15,583 nt of DNA, taken from NCBI GenBank assembly GCA_030591195.1, contig JAUVBO010000007.1, forward strand, positions 1 to 15,583, in the 5' to 3' direction. The notes beneath the pieces were generated by a model. It made no database searches. It saw only the letters and a program-made list of their open reading frames with translations, and had not been told where the DNA came from. The position numbers and the translations under genes were made by a program. Shown one piece after another: positions 1 to 5,575 of this stretch. Numbering within the stretch: the stretch's first letter is position 1; each line of letters starts with the position of its first letter. This stretch comes from Pseudomonadota bacterium (GTDB lineage Bacteria > Myxococcota > Polyangia > GCA-2747355 > JACKDQ01).

Positions 1-1428
1 GACTGCACCAGGGACGACTACTGCTCCGAGGGGCAATGCAAGGGGACGTCCTACGCCGAGCAGTGTCAGGACAAGTTCTCCTGCACCGAAGATCTCTGCG
101 ACGGCACGGGCGGCTGCATCGGCAACCCGCTCAAGAGCGACGCCTGCCTGATCAATGGCCAGTGCTACGCCGACCAGGAGAAGGACGCCGATGGCTGCAA
201 CATCTGCGACGCGACGAAGAGCCAGAACAGCTGGACGGCGCTGACGGAGCACTGCCTGATCCAGGGCAAGTGCTACCAGCCGGGCGACAAGGACGCGACC
301 AACTGCAGCATCTGCGACCCGCAGCAGAACGCCGAGGACTGGACCCCGCTGCCCGGGCTTTGCAAGATCGACAACCAGTGCTTCCAGAAGGGCGACGTCA
401 ACACCTCGGAGGGCGGTTGCGGCGAGTGCGACGCGGCGCTCAACGCCACCGGCTGGTCGATCAAGGGCGACCACTGCTACATCGACAAGACCTGCCGCAA
501 CCCCGGTGACACCGACGACACCGGCTGCGGCGAGTGCGCGCCGAGCAGCGACAAGCTCGCCTGGACGCCGGTGCAGAACACCTGCCTGATCGAGGGCATG
601 TGCTACAAGCCGGGCGACCAGAACAAGGACTCGGCCGGCAAGTCCTGCGCCGAGTGCGATCCTGCCGTCAACACCACCGGCTGGACGATCAAGGGCGCTT
701 TCTGCCTCATCGCCGCCGAGTGCTACGACCCCCAGGCCACCGACACCACCGGCTGCGCCGAGTGCGACCCGACCCAGTCCAAGACCTCGTTCACCTCGCT
801 CAGCGGCAAGTGCTTGATCGGCCAGCAGTGCCACGCCGACAAGGGGACCGACGTGTCGATGTGCATGGTCTGTGACTTCGCCACCGCGCCGAACGCCTGG
901 ACCGCCACCGGCCAGACCAAGGTCGTCAACTACGACTTCGAGGGCGGCAACGCGTCGGGCTGGACCTTCGACGCCTCGATGCCTCCGGTGGCCTGGCAGG
1001 TCAGCCCCCGGCGGCCGGCCTCGGGCGCCAACTCGCTGTACTACGGCAACCCGGCCACCGGCACCTACGACGCGCCCAACGACGAGAACAAGGGCACGGC
1101 GACCACGCCGGAGATCACCCTCGGCGCTGGCGTCACCGCCGGGCTGGTCTTCTGGCTCTTCGCTGATGTCGAGAAGGGCACTTCGTACGACATGCTCGAG
1201 GTCGACGTGCTCGAGGGCTCCACCCCCACCACCATCTGGCAGAAGAACATCACCGATACGATCAACATGAAGGAGTGGACCGAGATCCGCGTCGACCTCG
1301 CCCAGTGGAAGGGCAAGACGATCAAGATCGCCTTCCGCTTCGATACGATCGACGCCGTGTCGAACAAGACCGAGGGCGTCTACATCGACGACGTGGCGAT
1401 CTTCCACGACTGCACCGCTACCCCCTAA
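1..1428 (+). CDS. Cys-rich repeat surface protein with MAM/jelly-roll-like C-terminal domain (5' end missing)
   Basis: The reading frame is open from base 1 to a TAA at 1426-1428, giving 475 residues; the start lies before the window. The first visible residues form a CTDC-type motif (CTEDLCDGTGGC), a module known from Dictyostelium and myxobacterial proteins. Seven tandem Cys-rich units follow (bases 145-918), each of the form C-L-I-x-G-x-C, then GCxxCDP and a W-T about 12 residues later. From about residue 305 comes a beta-rich domain with SLYYGNPATGTYD, a hydrophobic FW segment and a final GVYIDDVAIF. This arrangement resembles MAM domains and the C-terminal domains of immune-inhibitor-A peptidases, which bind ligands or carbohydrate at the cell surface. 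The next gene starts 15 nt later and encodes a paralog with a lipoprotein signal, so this protein is probably also exported. No catalytic residues are visible; an adhesion or surface role is inferred. Reading frame certain, function weak. Confidence 0.88.
   Translation, partial: DCTRDDYCSEGQCKGTSYAEQCQDKFSCTEDLCDGTGGCIGNPLKSDACLINGQCYADQEKDADGCNICDATKSQNSWTALTEHCLIQGKCYQPGDKDATNCSICDPQQNAEDWTPLPGLCKIDNQCFQKGDVNTSEGGCGECDAALNATGWSIKGDHCYIDKTCRNPGDTDDTGCGECAPSSDKLAWTPVQNTCLIEGMCYKPGDQNKDSAGKSCAECDPAVNTTGWTIKGAFCLIAAECYDPQATDTTGCAECDPTQSKTSFTSLSGKCLIGQQCHADKGTDVSMCMVCDFATAPNAWTATGQTKVVNYDFEGGNASGWTFDASMPPVAWQVSPRRPASGANSLYYGNPATGTYDAPNDENKGTATTPEITLGAGVTAGLVFWLFADVEKGTSYDMLEVDVLEGSTPTTIWQKNITDTINMKEWTEIRVDLAQWKGKTIKIAFRFDTIDAVSNKTEGVYIDDVAIFHDCTATP
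145..918 (+). repeat. Seven tandem 108-120 bp coding repeats (Cys-rich units)
   Basis: Units begin at the TGC codons at 145, 253, 361, 475, 583, 703 and 811, so unit lengths are 108, 108, 114, 108, 120 and 108 bp, then about 108 bp. Each unit encodes 36-40 residues with four Cys, a GCxxCDP core and usually a Trp. All length differences are multiples of three, so the frame is kept. The units have diverged in sequence, so this is an old expansion rather than a recent slippage product. Confidence 0.85.
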
Positions 1429-1443
1429 AGGCGGCTGCTACGG

Positions 1444-2988
1444 ATGCTGGAGAGAACCGAGACGCGATCGCGCTGGCTCGTGCCGGCCTCGCTCCTCCTC
1501 TGGGTGCTGATCGTGCCGTTCGTCGCTGGCTGCAGCGAGGACGGCGACCAGACGCCCGGGCCGTCGAACGACGGGGGGCTGTTCACCTGCGACGAGGTGG
1601 GCAAGGTCTGCAACGCCCACGACGTCTGCGCCATCGACCCGGTCTGCGGCGACGACGGCTACTGTCGCCCGCAGGGGCGCCAGGACTGCGACGACGGGCT
1701 CGACTGCACCGTCGACGAGTGCCTCGGTGCTGGTCGCTGTGAGCACCAGGTGGCGCCGGCCTACTGTACCCTGCTCGACATCAAGACGAAGAGGCTCGCC
1801 TGTGTGTTGCGCGGTACGGTCAACCCCCGCGACCCCTGCGAGATCTGCGACTCGAAGGTCAACCAGACTGGCTGGAGCGGCGGTAGCGGTGGCGACTGCG
1901 ATGACGAGGACCCCTGCTCGGTGGGCGACCACTGCATCGAGGGTGTCTGCACCGGCAAGTCCTACAGCTGCTCGGACCACCGCCAGTGCACCGAGGACGT
2001 CTGCGACGGCAAGGGTGGCTGCGACAACCCGATGAAGGCCAACTGGTGCCTGATCGACGGCCGCTGCCAGCGAGATCGAGAGACCGACAGCAGCGGTTGT
2101 CGCGAGTGCAACGTCGCGGTCGACATCAACGCCTGGACCACCGTCGACGACGTCTGCAAGGTCGGCGATGACCAGTCAGGCATCCGCTGCATCGCCAGCG
2201 GCGTCTTCGACCTCACCGGCTGCGGGGTCTGCGACCCGGCGGTCAACCCGGGCGGCTGGACCACGGCGCCGGGAACCTGCCTGATCGACGGTGCGTGCCT
2301 CAAGTCAGGCGATCAGGCGGGGGGGGGCTGTGGCGTCTGCGATCCCCAGCAGAGCACCGCGACGTCTTCGCCGCCCCCGGGCAGCTGTCTGATCGACGGT
2401 GAGTGTCCGACCCAGGGGACGACCGACAGCACGGGCTGCGGCGTCTGCGACCCGACCCGGAGCAGCCTCGCCTGGAGCCCGGTTCCCGGCGCGACGGTGT
2501 CGGCGACCGACTTCGAGTCGGCCAGCGGCTTTGCCTTCAGCGCGGCGGTCGATGGCGTCGGCTGGCAGGTCAGCAACAAGCGGGCCCATTCCGGCGGCGC
2601 GAGCCTGTACTACGGCAACCCGACCACCAGCACGATCGACACCAGCGCGCCCGGCGCGGCCCATCAGGGCTGGGCCGAGGGCCCCGAGCTGACGGTGCCA
2701 GCCGACAAGAAGGCCACGCTGCATTTCTGGGTCTGGCTCGACGTGGAGACCGTGGCCGAGCACGACAAGCTCACCGTGTCGGTGGCGGGCCAGCCGGTCT
2801 GGACCAAGACGCCCACCACCATCGCGCCATCGCTTCGCAGGCAGTGGGTCTTCGTCGCGGTGGACCTCGGGGGATTTGCCGGGCAGACGGTCAAGGTCCG
2901 CTTCGACTTCGACAGCGTCGATAGCTGGGCCAACCAGGGAGAGGGCGTCTACATCGACGACGTGGCCCTGGTCAGCTGCGGGGGCTAG
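1444..2988 (+). CDS. Cys-rich repeat lipoprotein, paralog of the upstream gene
   Basis: This 514-residue protein begins with a lipoprotein signal: a basic n-region, a hydrophobic stretch at residues 11-28 and a lipobox VAGC with Cys30 as the lipidation site. Residues about 49-200 hold CTDC-type Cys motifs (for example CDDGLDCTVDEC and CTEDVCDGKGGC). Residues 202-348 hold four units of the C-L-I-D-G-x-C / GCGVCDP repeat. Residues about 350-514 form the same beta-rich domain as the upstream protein, sharing SLYYGNP, a WxVS motif, and the closing EGVYIDDVA. It starts 15 nt after the upstream stop, so the two are probably cotranscribed and arose by tandem duplication. It has four repeat units where the upstream copy has seven. 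An outer-membrane or surface location is inferred from the signal; the function is unknown, with adhesion or ligand binding most likely. Confidence 0.92.
   Translation: MLERTETRSRWLVPASLLLWVLIVPFVAGCSEDGDQTPGPSNDGGLFTCDEVGKVCNAHDVCAIDPVCGDDGYCRPQGRQDCDDGLDCTVDECLGAGRCEHQVAPAYCTLLDIKTKRLACVLRGTVNPRDPCEICDSKVNQTGWSGGSGGDCDDEDPCSVGDHCIEGVCTGKSYSCSDHRQCTEDVCDGKGGCDNPMKANWCLIDGRCQRDRETDSSGCRECNVAVDINAWTTVDDVCKVGDDQSGIRCIASGVFDLTGCGVCDPAVNPGGWTTAPGTCLIDGACLKSGDQAGGGCGVCDPQQSTATSSPPPGSCLIDGECPTQGTTDSTGCGVCDPTRSSLAWSPVPGATVSATDFESASGFAFSAAVDGVGWQVSNKRAHSGGASLYYGNPTTSTIDTSAPGAAHQGWAEGPELTVPADKKATLHFWVWLDVETVAEHDKLTVSVAGQPVWTKTPTTIAPSLRRQWVFVAVDLGGFAGQTVKVRFDFDSVDSWANQGEGVYIDDVALVSCGG
2047..2488 (+). 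repeat. Four tandem Cys-rich coding repeats
   Basis: Units begin at the Cys codons at 2047, 2155, 2278 and 2386. They match the repeat family at 145-918 (C-L-I-D-G-x-C then GCxxCDP). The second unit is longer and starts with CKVGDDQSGIRC in place of CLIDG. The third contains a nine-G homopolymer at 2319-2327. Confidence 0.8.
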
Positions 2989-2997
2989 AGCCCCGCA
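2977..2997 (+). terminator. Possible hairpin overlapping the stop codon of the Cys-rich lipoprotein gene
   Basis: TGCGGGG (2977-2983) and CCCCGCA (2991-2997) form a perfect 7-bp stem with a 7-nt loop that contains the TAG stop. A second weak dyad, GCCCC at 3007-3011 with GGGGC at 3022-3026, follows. There is no T-run, so this is not a classical intrinsic terminator. It sits between convergent genes, where termination is expected. Confidence 0.3.
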
Positions 2998-3061
2998 CGC
3001 AGCTCAGCCCCTACGGCCGATGGGGCACTCGAGCCACCGGCGGCCGGGAGCTGGCAGCCAA

Positions 3062-3397
3062 TCAAAAAGTGAAAGAGCGGGCGGCGTTCTGCAGCTCGTC
3101 GAAGCTCAGGGCATCCTCGTCGGCGCCGTTGCCGTTGGCCCGCCTGTTGGCGGGCTTGGCCTGCCTCGGCGCCGCGGTCGCAGGCTTGGCCCGAAGAGTC
3201 TTGGCCGGCACAGGCGTCGGAGCCTTGGGCAGGGCTTTGCTCTTCGCGGGGGCCGGTGCGTCGCCATCGAAGAACGTCGAGATGCGCGCCTCGACGAACT
3301 CACTCATGCTGATGCCCTTACGCTCACAGAAATCACGGATTCTGTCGTATGTAGTCCCGCGAATCGACACGCTCCGGCGTGTCTGCTTCTTCGCCAT
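3062..3397 (-). CDS. Ribbon-helix-helix DNA-binding protein with Lys/Ala/Pro-rich tail
   Basis: This 111-residue protein starts with an Arc/CopG-type ribbon-helix-helix fold. Residues 7-13 (RRSVSIR) fit the DNA-contacting beta strand. Helix 1 is about residues 15-27, the turn is KGISMS, and helix 2 is about 31-42 (SEFVEARISTFF). Residues about 48-88 are a low-complexity Ala/Pro/Lys linker resembling histone H1-like tails. The C-terminus has an acidic patch and then SFDELQNAARSF. The ATG at 3397-3395 has a strong Shine-Dalgarno (GGAGGA, complement of 3405-3410) with 7-nt spacing. Proteins of this family bind DNA as dimers and often repress their own promoter. A good promoter with an operator-like dyad lies about 80 bp upstream. 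No toxin gene is adjacent, so an antitoxin role is not supported; a regulator or nucleoid-associated protein is more likely. Confidence 0.9.
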   Translation of the reverse strand: MAKKQTRRSVSIRGTTYDRIRDFCERKGISMSEFVEARISTFFDGDAPAPAKSKALPKAPTPVPAKTLRAKPATAAPRQAKPANRRANGNGADEDALSFDELQNAARSFTF

Positions 3398-3473
3398 CTT
3401 GGGGTCCTCCGTTCAGTCGGGCCTGCAGGGTCGTGACGCGAGTCCATCATCGCCAGATACCCGGCACTTATTC

Positions 3474-3502
3474 ATTTTGGTATGTCCACCAAGGCCAGTC
3501 AA
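3474..3502 (-). promoter_or_regulatory. Predicted sigma-70-type promoter for the RHH gene
   Basis: On the minus strand, a -35 box TTGACT (complement of 3497-3502) is followed by a 17-bp spacer and a -10 box CAAAAT (complement of 3474-3479). Transcription would begin near 3467 and give a leader of about 70 nt before the ATG at 3397. Confidence 0.55.
3477..3492. promoter_or_regulatory. Operator-like dyad inside the RHH promoter
   Basis: TTGGT at 3477-3481 and ACCAA at 3488-3492 are a perfect inverted repeat with a 6-bp centre. The dyad lies between the predicted -35 and -10 boxes, where a bound repressor would block polymerase. Autoregulation by the adjacent ribbon-helix-helix protein is a reasonable inference. 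Confidence 0.4.
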
Positions 3503-3534
3503 GACCTAACACCACATCTAGAGCTTTTCAACAG

Positions 3535-3580
3535 GATAGACGCAATATGTAGTATGGAGCGTAGATTATCTCTGTCTATC
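3535..3580. repeat. Spaced inverted repeat in AT-richer intergenic DNA
   Basis: GATAGAC at 3535-3541 and GTCTATC at 3574-3580 are perfect inverted repeats 32 bp apart, in a segment clearly richer in A and T than its surroundings. A small dyad GACGT-T-ACGTC follows at 3583-3593. Function unknown; protein-binding sites or part of an unwinding region are possible. Confidence 0.4.
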
Positions 3581-3618
3581 ATGACGTTACGTCGTGCCGT
3601 CTTTGGATAGCCACCAGC

Positions 3619-3650
3619 TTGTCCACAGCCTTATCCACACCCTGTCCACT
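3619..3650 (+). promoter_or_regulatory. Cluster of DnaA-box-like sites
   Basis: Three 9-mers in the same orientation lie at 3619-3627 (TTGTCCACA, 8/9 to the TTATCCACA consensus), 3631-3639 (TTATCCACA, 9/9) and 3642-3650 (CTGTCCACT, 6/9). Their CCAC cores are spaced 12 and 11 bp, about one helical turn, as expected for cooperative DnaA binding. A weaker TGTCCAC lies at 3483-3489. The cluster sits between AT-richer DNA and the promoter of the glutaredoxin-like gene. It could be DnaA-dependent transcriptional control, a DnaA-titration site or part of a replication origin. Confidence 0.55.
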
Positions 3651-3661
3651 ACACCCGTCGC

Positions 3662-3689
3662 TTGGGATAAAACCGCGGCAACCTATGGT
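3662..3689 (+). promoter_or_regulatory. Predicted promoter for the glutaredoxin-like lipoprotein
   Basis: TTGGGA (3662-3667), a 16-bp spacer and TATGGT (3684-3689) give a moderate sigma-70-type match. Transcription near 3696 would leave a short leader containing the GAGGGGAG ribosome binding site at 3699-3706. This fits the chosen GTG start at 3715. The DnaA-box cluster ends 12 bp before the -35 box. Confidence 0.4.
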
Positions 3690-3714
3690 AAAAGGAATGA
3701 GGGGAGTATCATCG

Positions 3715-4563
3715 GTGAGCCGCGACTTACGACCAACACCACCGGGCGTCGAGGGCAACCGGGCCTTTCGTACGCTTTCCCTGCAATTCCATAGTCTTGA
3801 AGTCTTGACCCTGCTCGCGCTGGCGCCGATTGTCTTCGCCGGGTGCCCCTCCAAACCCGAGGCCCCGGTGGCTCCAGAGGCCACCCCGGTGGTGGTCAAA
3901 GACAACAGGGGGCTATTGTTCAGCTTCTTCGACCATCTGGCCGAGCTGCGAACGGTCGATACCATCGCCGGTGTGCCCGAGCACGCCCGGGCAGAGGTCC
4001 AGGTCATCGACCCTCGCCGTCGCCTCCCCGGTGATCGGGTGTACGTCGTGGACTTGAGAAAAGAGATGGATTCTGGGAACTACCGGGTCTGGATCGAGCA
4101 AAGGGGGGCCTGGCTCGGCCGCAACATGCCGAAGCTCAGCCGGCTCCGGCAGCCGGTGGCCGTGGCCAAGGCGTCACCCCCGTCCCGCAAGCGTACCCGA
4201 CGCCGCACGCGCCCCCGGGTCAGGCGCGCCAAGCAGAATTTCGGGGTGCCGACTGCGACCAAGGCGGGGCAGAGCGGATCGCCCATCGTCCAGCCTGCAG
4301 CGATGAGGGAGCCGAAGGTCGTGATCTACAGCACGGCCTGGTGCCCCTCGTGCAAGAAGGCCGTGGCCTTCTTCCGCGGCAAGGGGATCCGTTTCCTCGA
4401 GCTCGATGTCGAGAAGGACCCGGAGGCGGCGAAGCAATACGTGGCCGTCGTGCGCAAGGTGGGGCTCCGGGAGGGAGCCGTTCCCGTCATCGTCGTGAAC
4501 GGCAAGGTCTTTCAGGGATTCAGCCCGGCCCAGATCGAGCAAGCGCTCCGCACGGGAAGCTGA
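3715..4563 (+). CDS. Glutaredoxin-like lipoprotein
   Basis: The 282-residue reading starts at GTG 3715, chosen because GAGGGGAG (3699-3706) lies 8 nt upstream and a promoter fits. ATG codons at 3685 and 3697 and a TTG at 3619 are in frame but lack a well-placed ribosome site. The N-terminus has a long n-region, a hydrophobic stretch (about residues 29-43) and FAGC with Cys44, a probable lipobox. Residues about 60-140 form an unrecognised small domain. Residues about 156-173 are very Arg-rich. Residues about 199-282 are a glutaredoxin/thioredoxin fold: beta strand KVVIYST, active site C210-P-S-C213, the cis-proline segment AVPVIVV (Pro257) and a C-terminal helix. The CxxC suggests thiol-disulfide exchange, and the signal suggests it acts in the periplasm. 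Such a lipid-anchored glutaredoxin might act on Cys-rich exported proteins like those encoded at 1-2988; that link is only an inference. Confidence 0.85.
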   Translation: MSRDLRPTPPGVEGNRAFRTLSLQFHSLEVLTLLALAPIVFAGCPSKPEAPVAPEATPVVVKDNRGLLFSFFDHLAELRTVDTIAGVPEHARAEVQVIDPRRRLPGDRVYVVDLRKEMDSGNYRVWIEQRGAWLGRNMPKLSRLRQPVAVAKASPPSRKRTRRRTRPRVRRAKQNFGVPTATKAGQSGSPIVQPAAMREPKVVIYSTAWCPSCKKAVAFFRGKGIRFLELDVEKDPEAAKQYVAVVRKVGLREGAVPVIVVNGKVFQGFSPAQIEQALRTGS

Positions 4564-4568
4564 CCCGG

Positions 4569-4619
4569 CACCAAGCGCGCTCCTGGGAGCAGGTGGGGCG
4601 CCGCCCGGCCCGCTTGGTG
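4569..4619 (+). other. Branched inverted repeat just after the glutaredoxin-like gene
   Basis: CACCAAGCG (4569-4577) and CGCTTGGTG (4611-4619) are perfect 9-bp arms, extendable by a G-U and a G-C pair. Between them are two small hairpins: CTCC-TG-GGAG (4580-4589) and GGGC-GCC-GCCC (4596-4606). Together they would fold as a three-way junction, starting 6 nt after the stop codon. There is no T-run, so it is not a standard terminator, though it may end or protect the transcript. The rest of the gap to 4795 shows nothing I can assign. Confidence 0.45.
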
Positions 4620-4795
4620 TCGACAAGATGATCTCCATCGGGGTCCAAAGGGCTGTCTCGAGTGCGCGGAAGCCGGGAAAGCGTGTTGCCTCGTTTTTGC
4701 CCCCCGTGATACCGTCCTTCGGCTCAGGATTTGTGATGCTTTGAAGGCCTTGAGGGTGGCGTCGCTGCCGACTTCCACCCAGCGCGGAGCGAAGG

Positions 4796-5107
4796 ATGAA
4801 CGCGTCCCAAGCCGACCGGGAAAAGTGGCTCGCGATCGTGATGGCGGCCGCCCTCGATCACAACAGTCTCCAGCCCGACGACGTGATCAATCACGTGAGC
4901 CCGACGGTGCTCGCTGCTCACCTGCCTCCAGACGTGATGAGCAATGTGCTGGCGGCATCGCTGACCGCAGGTCAGATGACGCCGGAGGTCATCCTCCGGT
5001 CCGCTGGCCCCGGCGTGCTCAGCCGATACGTGCCGCCCGAGGTGCTCTGGGCGGCGGTGACCGAGGCGGCTCAGCGCGCGGAGATCCCGAGCTCGAACGG
5101 ACAATAG
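4796..5107 (+). CDS. Small helical protein of unknown function, paralog of the next gene
   Basis: The 103-residue protein starts at an ATG with GGAG (4786-4789) 6 nt upstream. I do not recognise the family. It appears all-helical, with two related internal segments: about residues 27-56 (PDDVINHVSPTVLAAHLPPD...) and 62-92 (TPEVILRSAGPGVLSRYVPP...). Each reads D/E-V-I then P-x-V-L then L/V-P-P-x-V followed by an Ala-rich helix. No signal peptide, membrane segment, Cys or catalytic motif is seen, so it is probably cytoplasmic. It aligns along its length with the next gene product (WLAIV at the start, VLW...EAA at the end). The order with the paralog and a thiolase, all on one strand with gaps of about 40 nt, suggests an operon. 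A scaffold or binding role is possible but not shown. Confidence 0.75.
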   Translation: MNASQADREKWLAIVMAAALDHNSLQPDDVINHVSPTVLAAHLPPDVMSNVLAASLTAGQMTPEVILRSAGPGVLSRYVPPEVLWAAVTEAAQRAEIPSSNGQ

Positions 5108-5146
5108 ATCGCGCCCCGGCGCGGCACAGTTAACTGGACGAGATCA

Positions 5147-5536
5147 ATGGACCACCGGCGAACCTGGCTCGCGATCGTTTTTGAAGAGGCGTTCAACCTC
5201 GGCGTGCTCTCGGCAGAGGACGTGCTACGGCACATGACGCCCGCCGTGCTGGCCACCGATCTGCCGCCCACCCTCGTCGCCTCGTTGCTCCAGACGGGCC
5301 TCGACGAGGGCTCCTTCAACTCCGAGTTGCTGGTCGACCACCTCGGCTCGCGAGCGCTCGCCGAGCACATGCCGATGCCGGTGCTCTGGAGCTGTCTCAA
5401 CGAGGCTGCCGATCAGATCGTCGCCGAGCACCCGCTCGCGGGTCAGACCGTCTCCCCCGACGAGGCAGGCGCGGTGGTGGAGGAGGCGGTCGTCGATGTG
5501 GACGGAGGCCCGGACATCGAGGTGATCGAGGAGTAG
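5147..5536 (+). CDS. Small helical protein of unknown function with acidic tail, paralog of the previous gene
   Basis: The 129-residue protein shares the core of the preceding gene product: WLAIV near the N-terminus, then EDVLRHMTPAVLATDLPP, a second weaker repeat, and PVLWSCLNEAA. It differs by an extra C-terminal segment of about 35 residues rich in Glu, Asp and Val, ending DIEVIEE. The start ATG has only a weak GGA upstream, so translation may depend on coupling or on a leader shared with the gene 39 nt before it. The stop lies 39 nt before the thiolase start. No family is recognised and no active-site residues are visible. Coding status is supported by the paralogy and by codon composition typical of the neighbours. 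Confidence 0.78.
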   Translation: MDHRRTWLAIVFEEAFNLGVLSAEDVLRHMTPAVLATDLPPTLVASLLQTGLDEGSFNSELLVDHLGSRALAEHMPMPVLWSCLNEAADQIVAEHPLAGQTVSPDEAGAVVEEAVVDVDGGPDIEVIEE

Positions 5537-5575
5537 GGGCCTCGCCACGGCCCCCTGAACGATCAGGAGCAGCGC

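Noticed and set aside
145..918. Regular repeats as a CRISPR array
   Set aside because: The repeats are long, diverged and in an open reading frame, and there are no spacers.
3619..3714. N-terminal extension of the glutaredoxin-like protein from TTG 3619
   Set aside because: The TTG lies inside a DnaA-box-like site and upstream of the predicted promoter. The extension has no signal-like sequence, and GTG 3715 has a better ribosome site.
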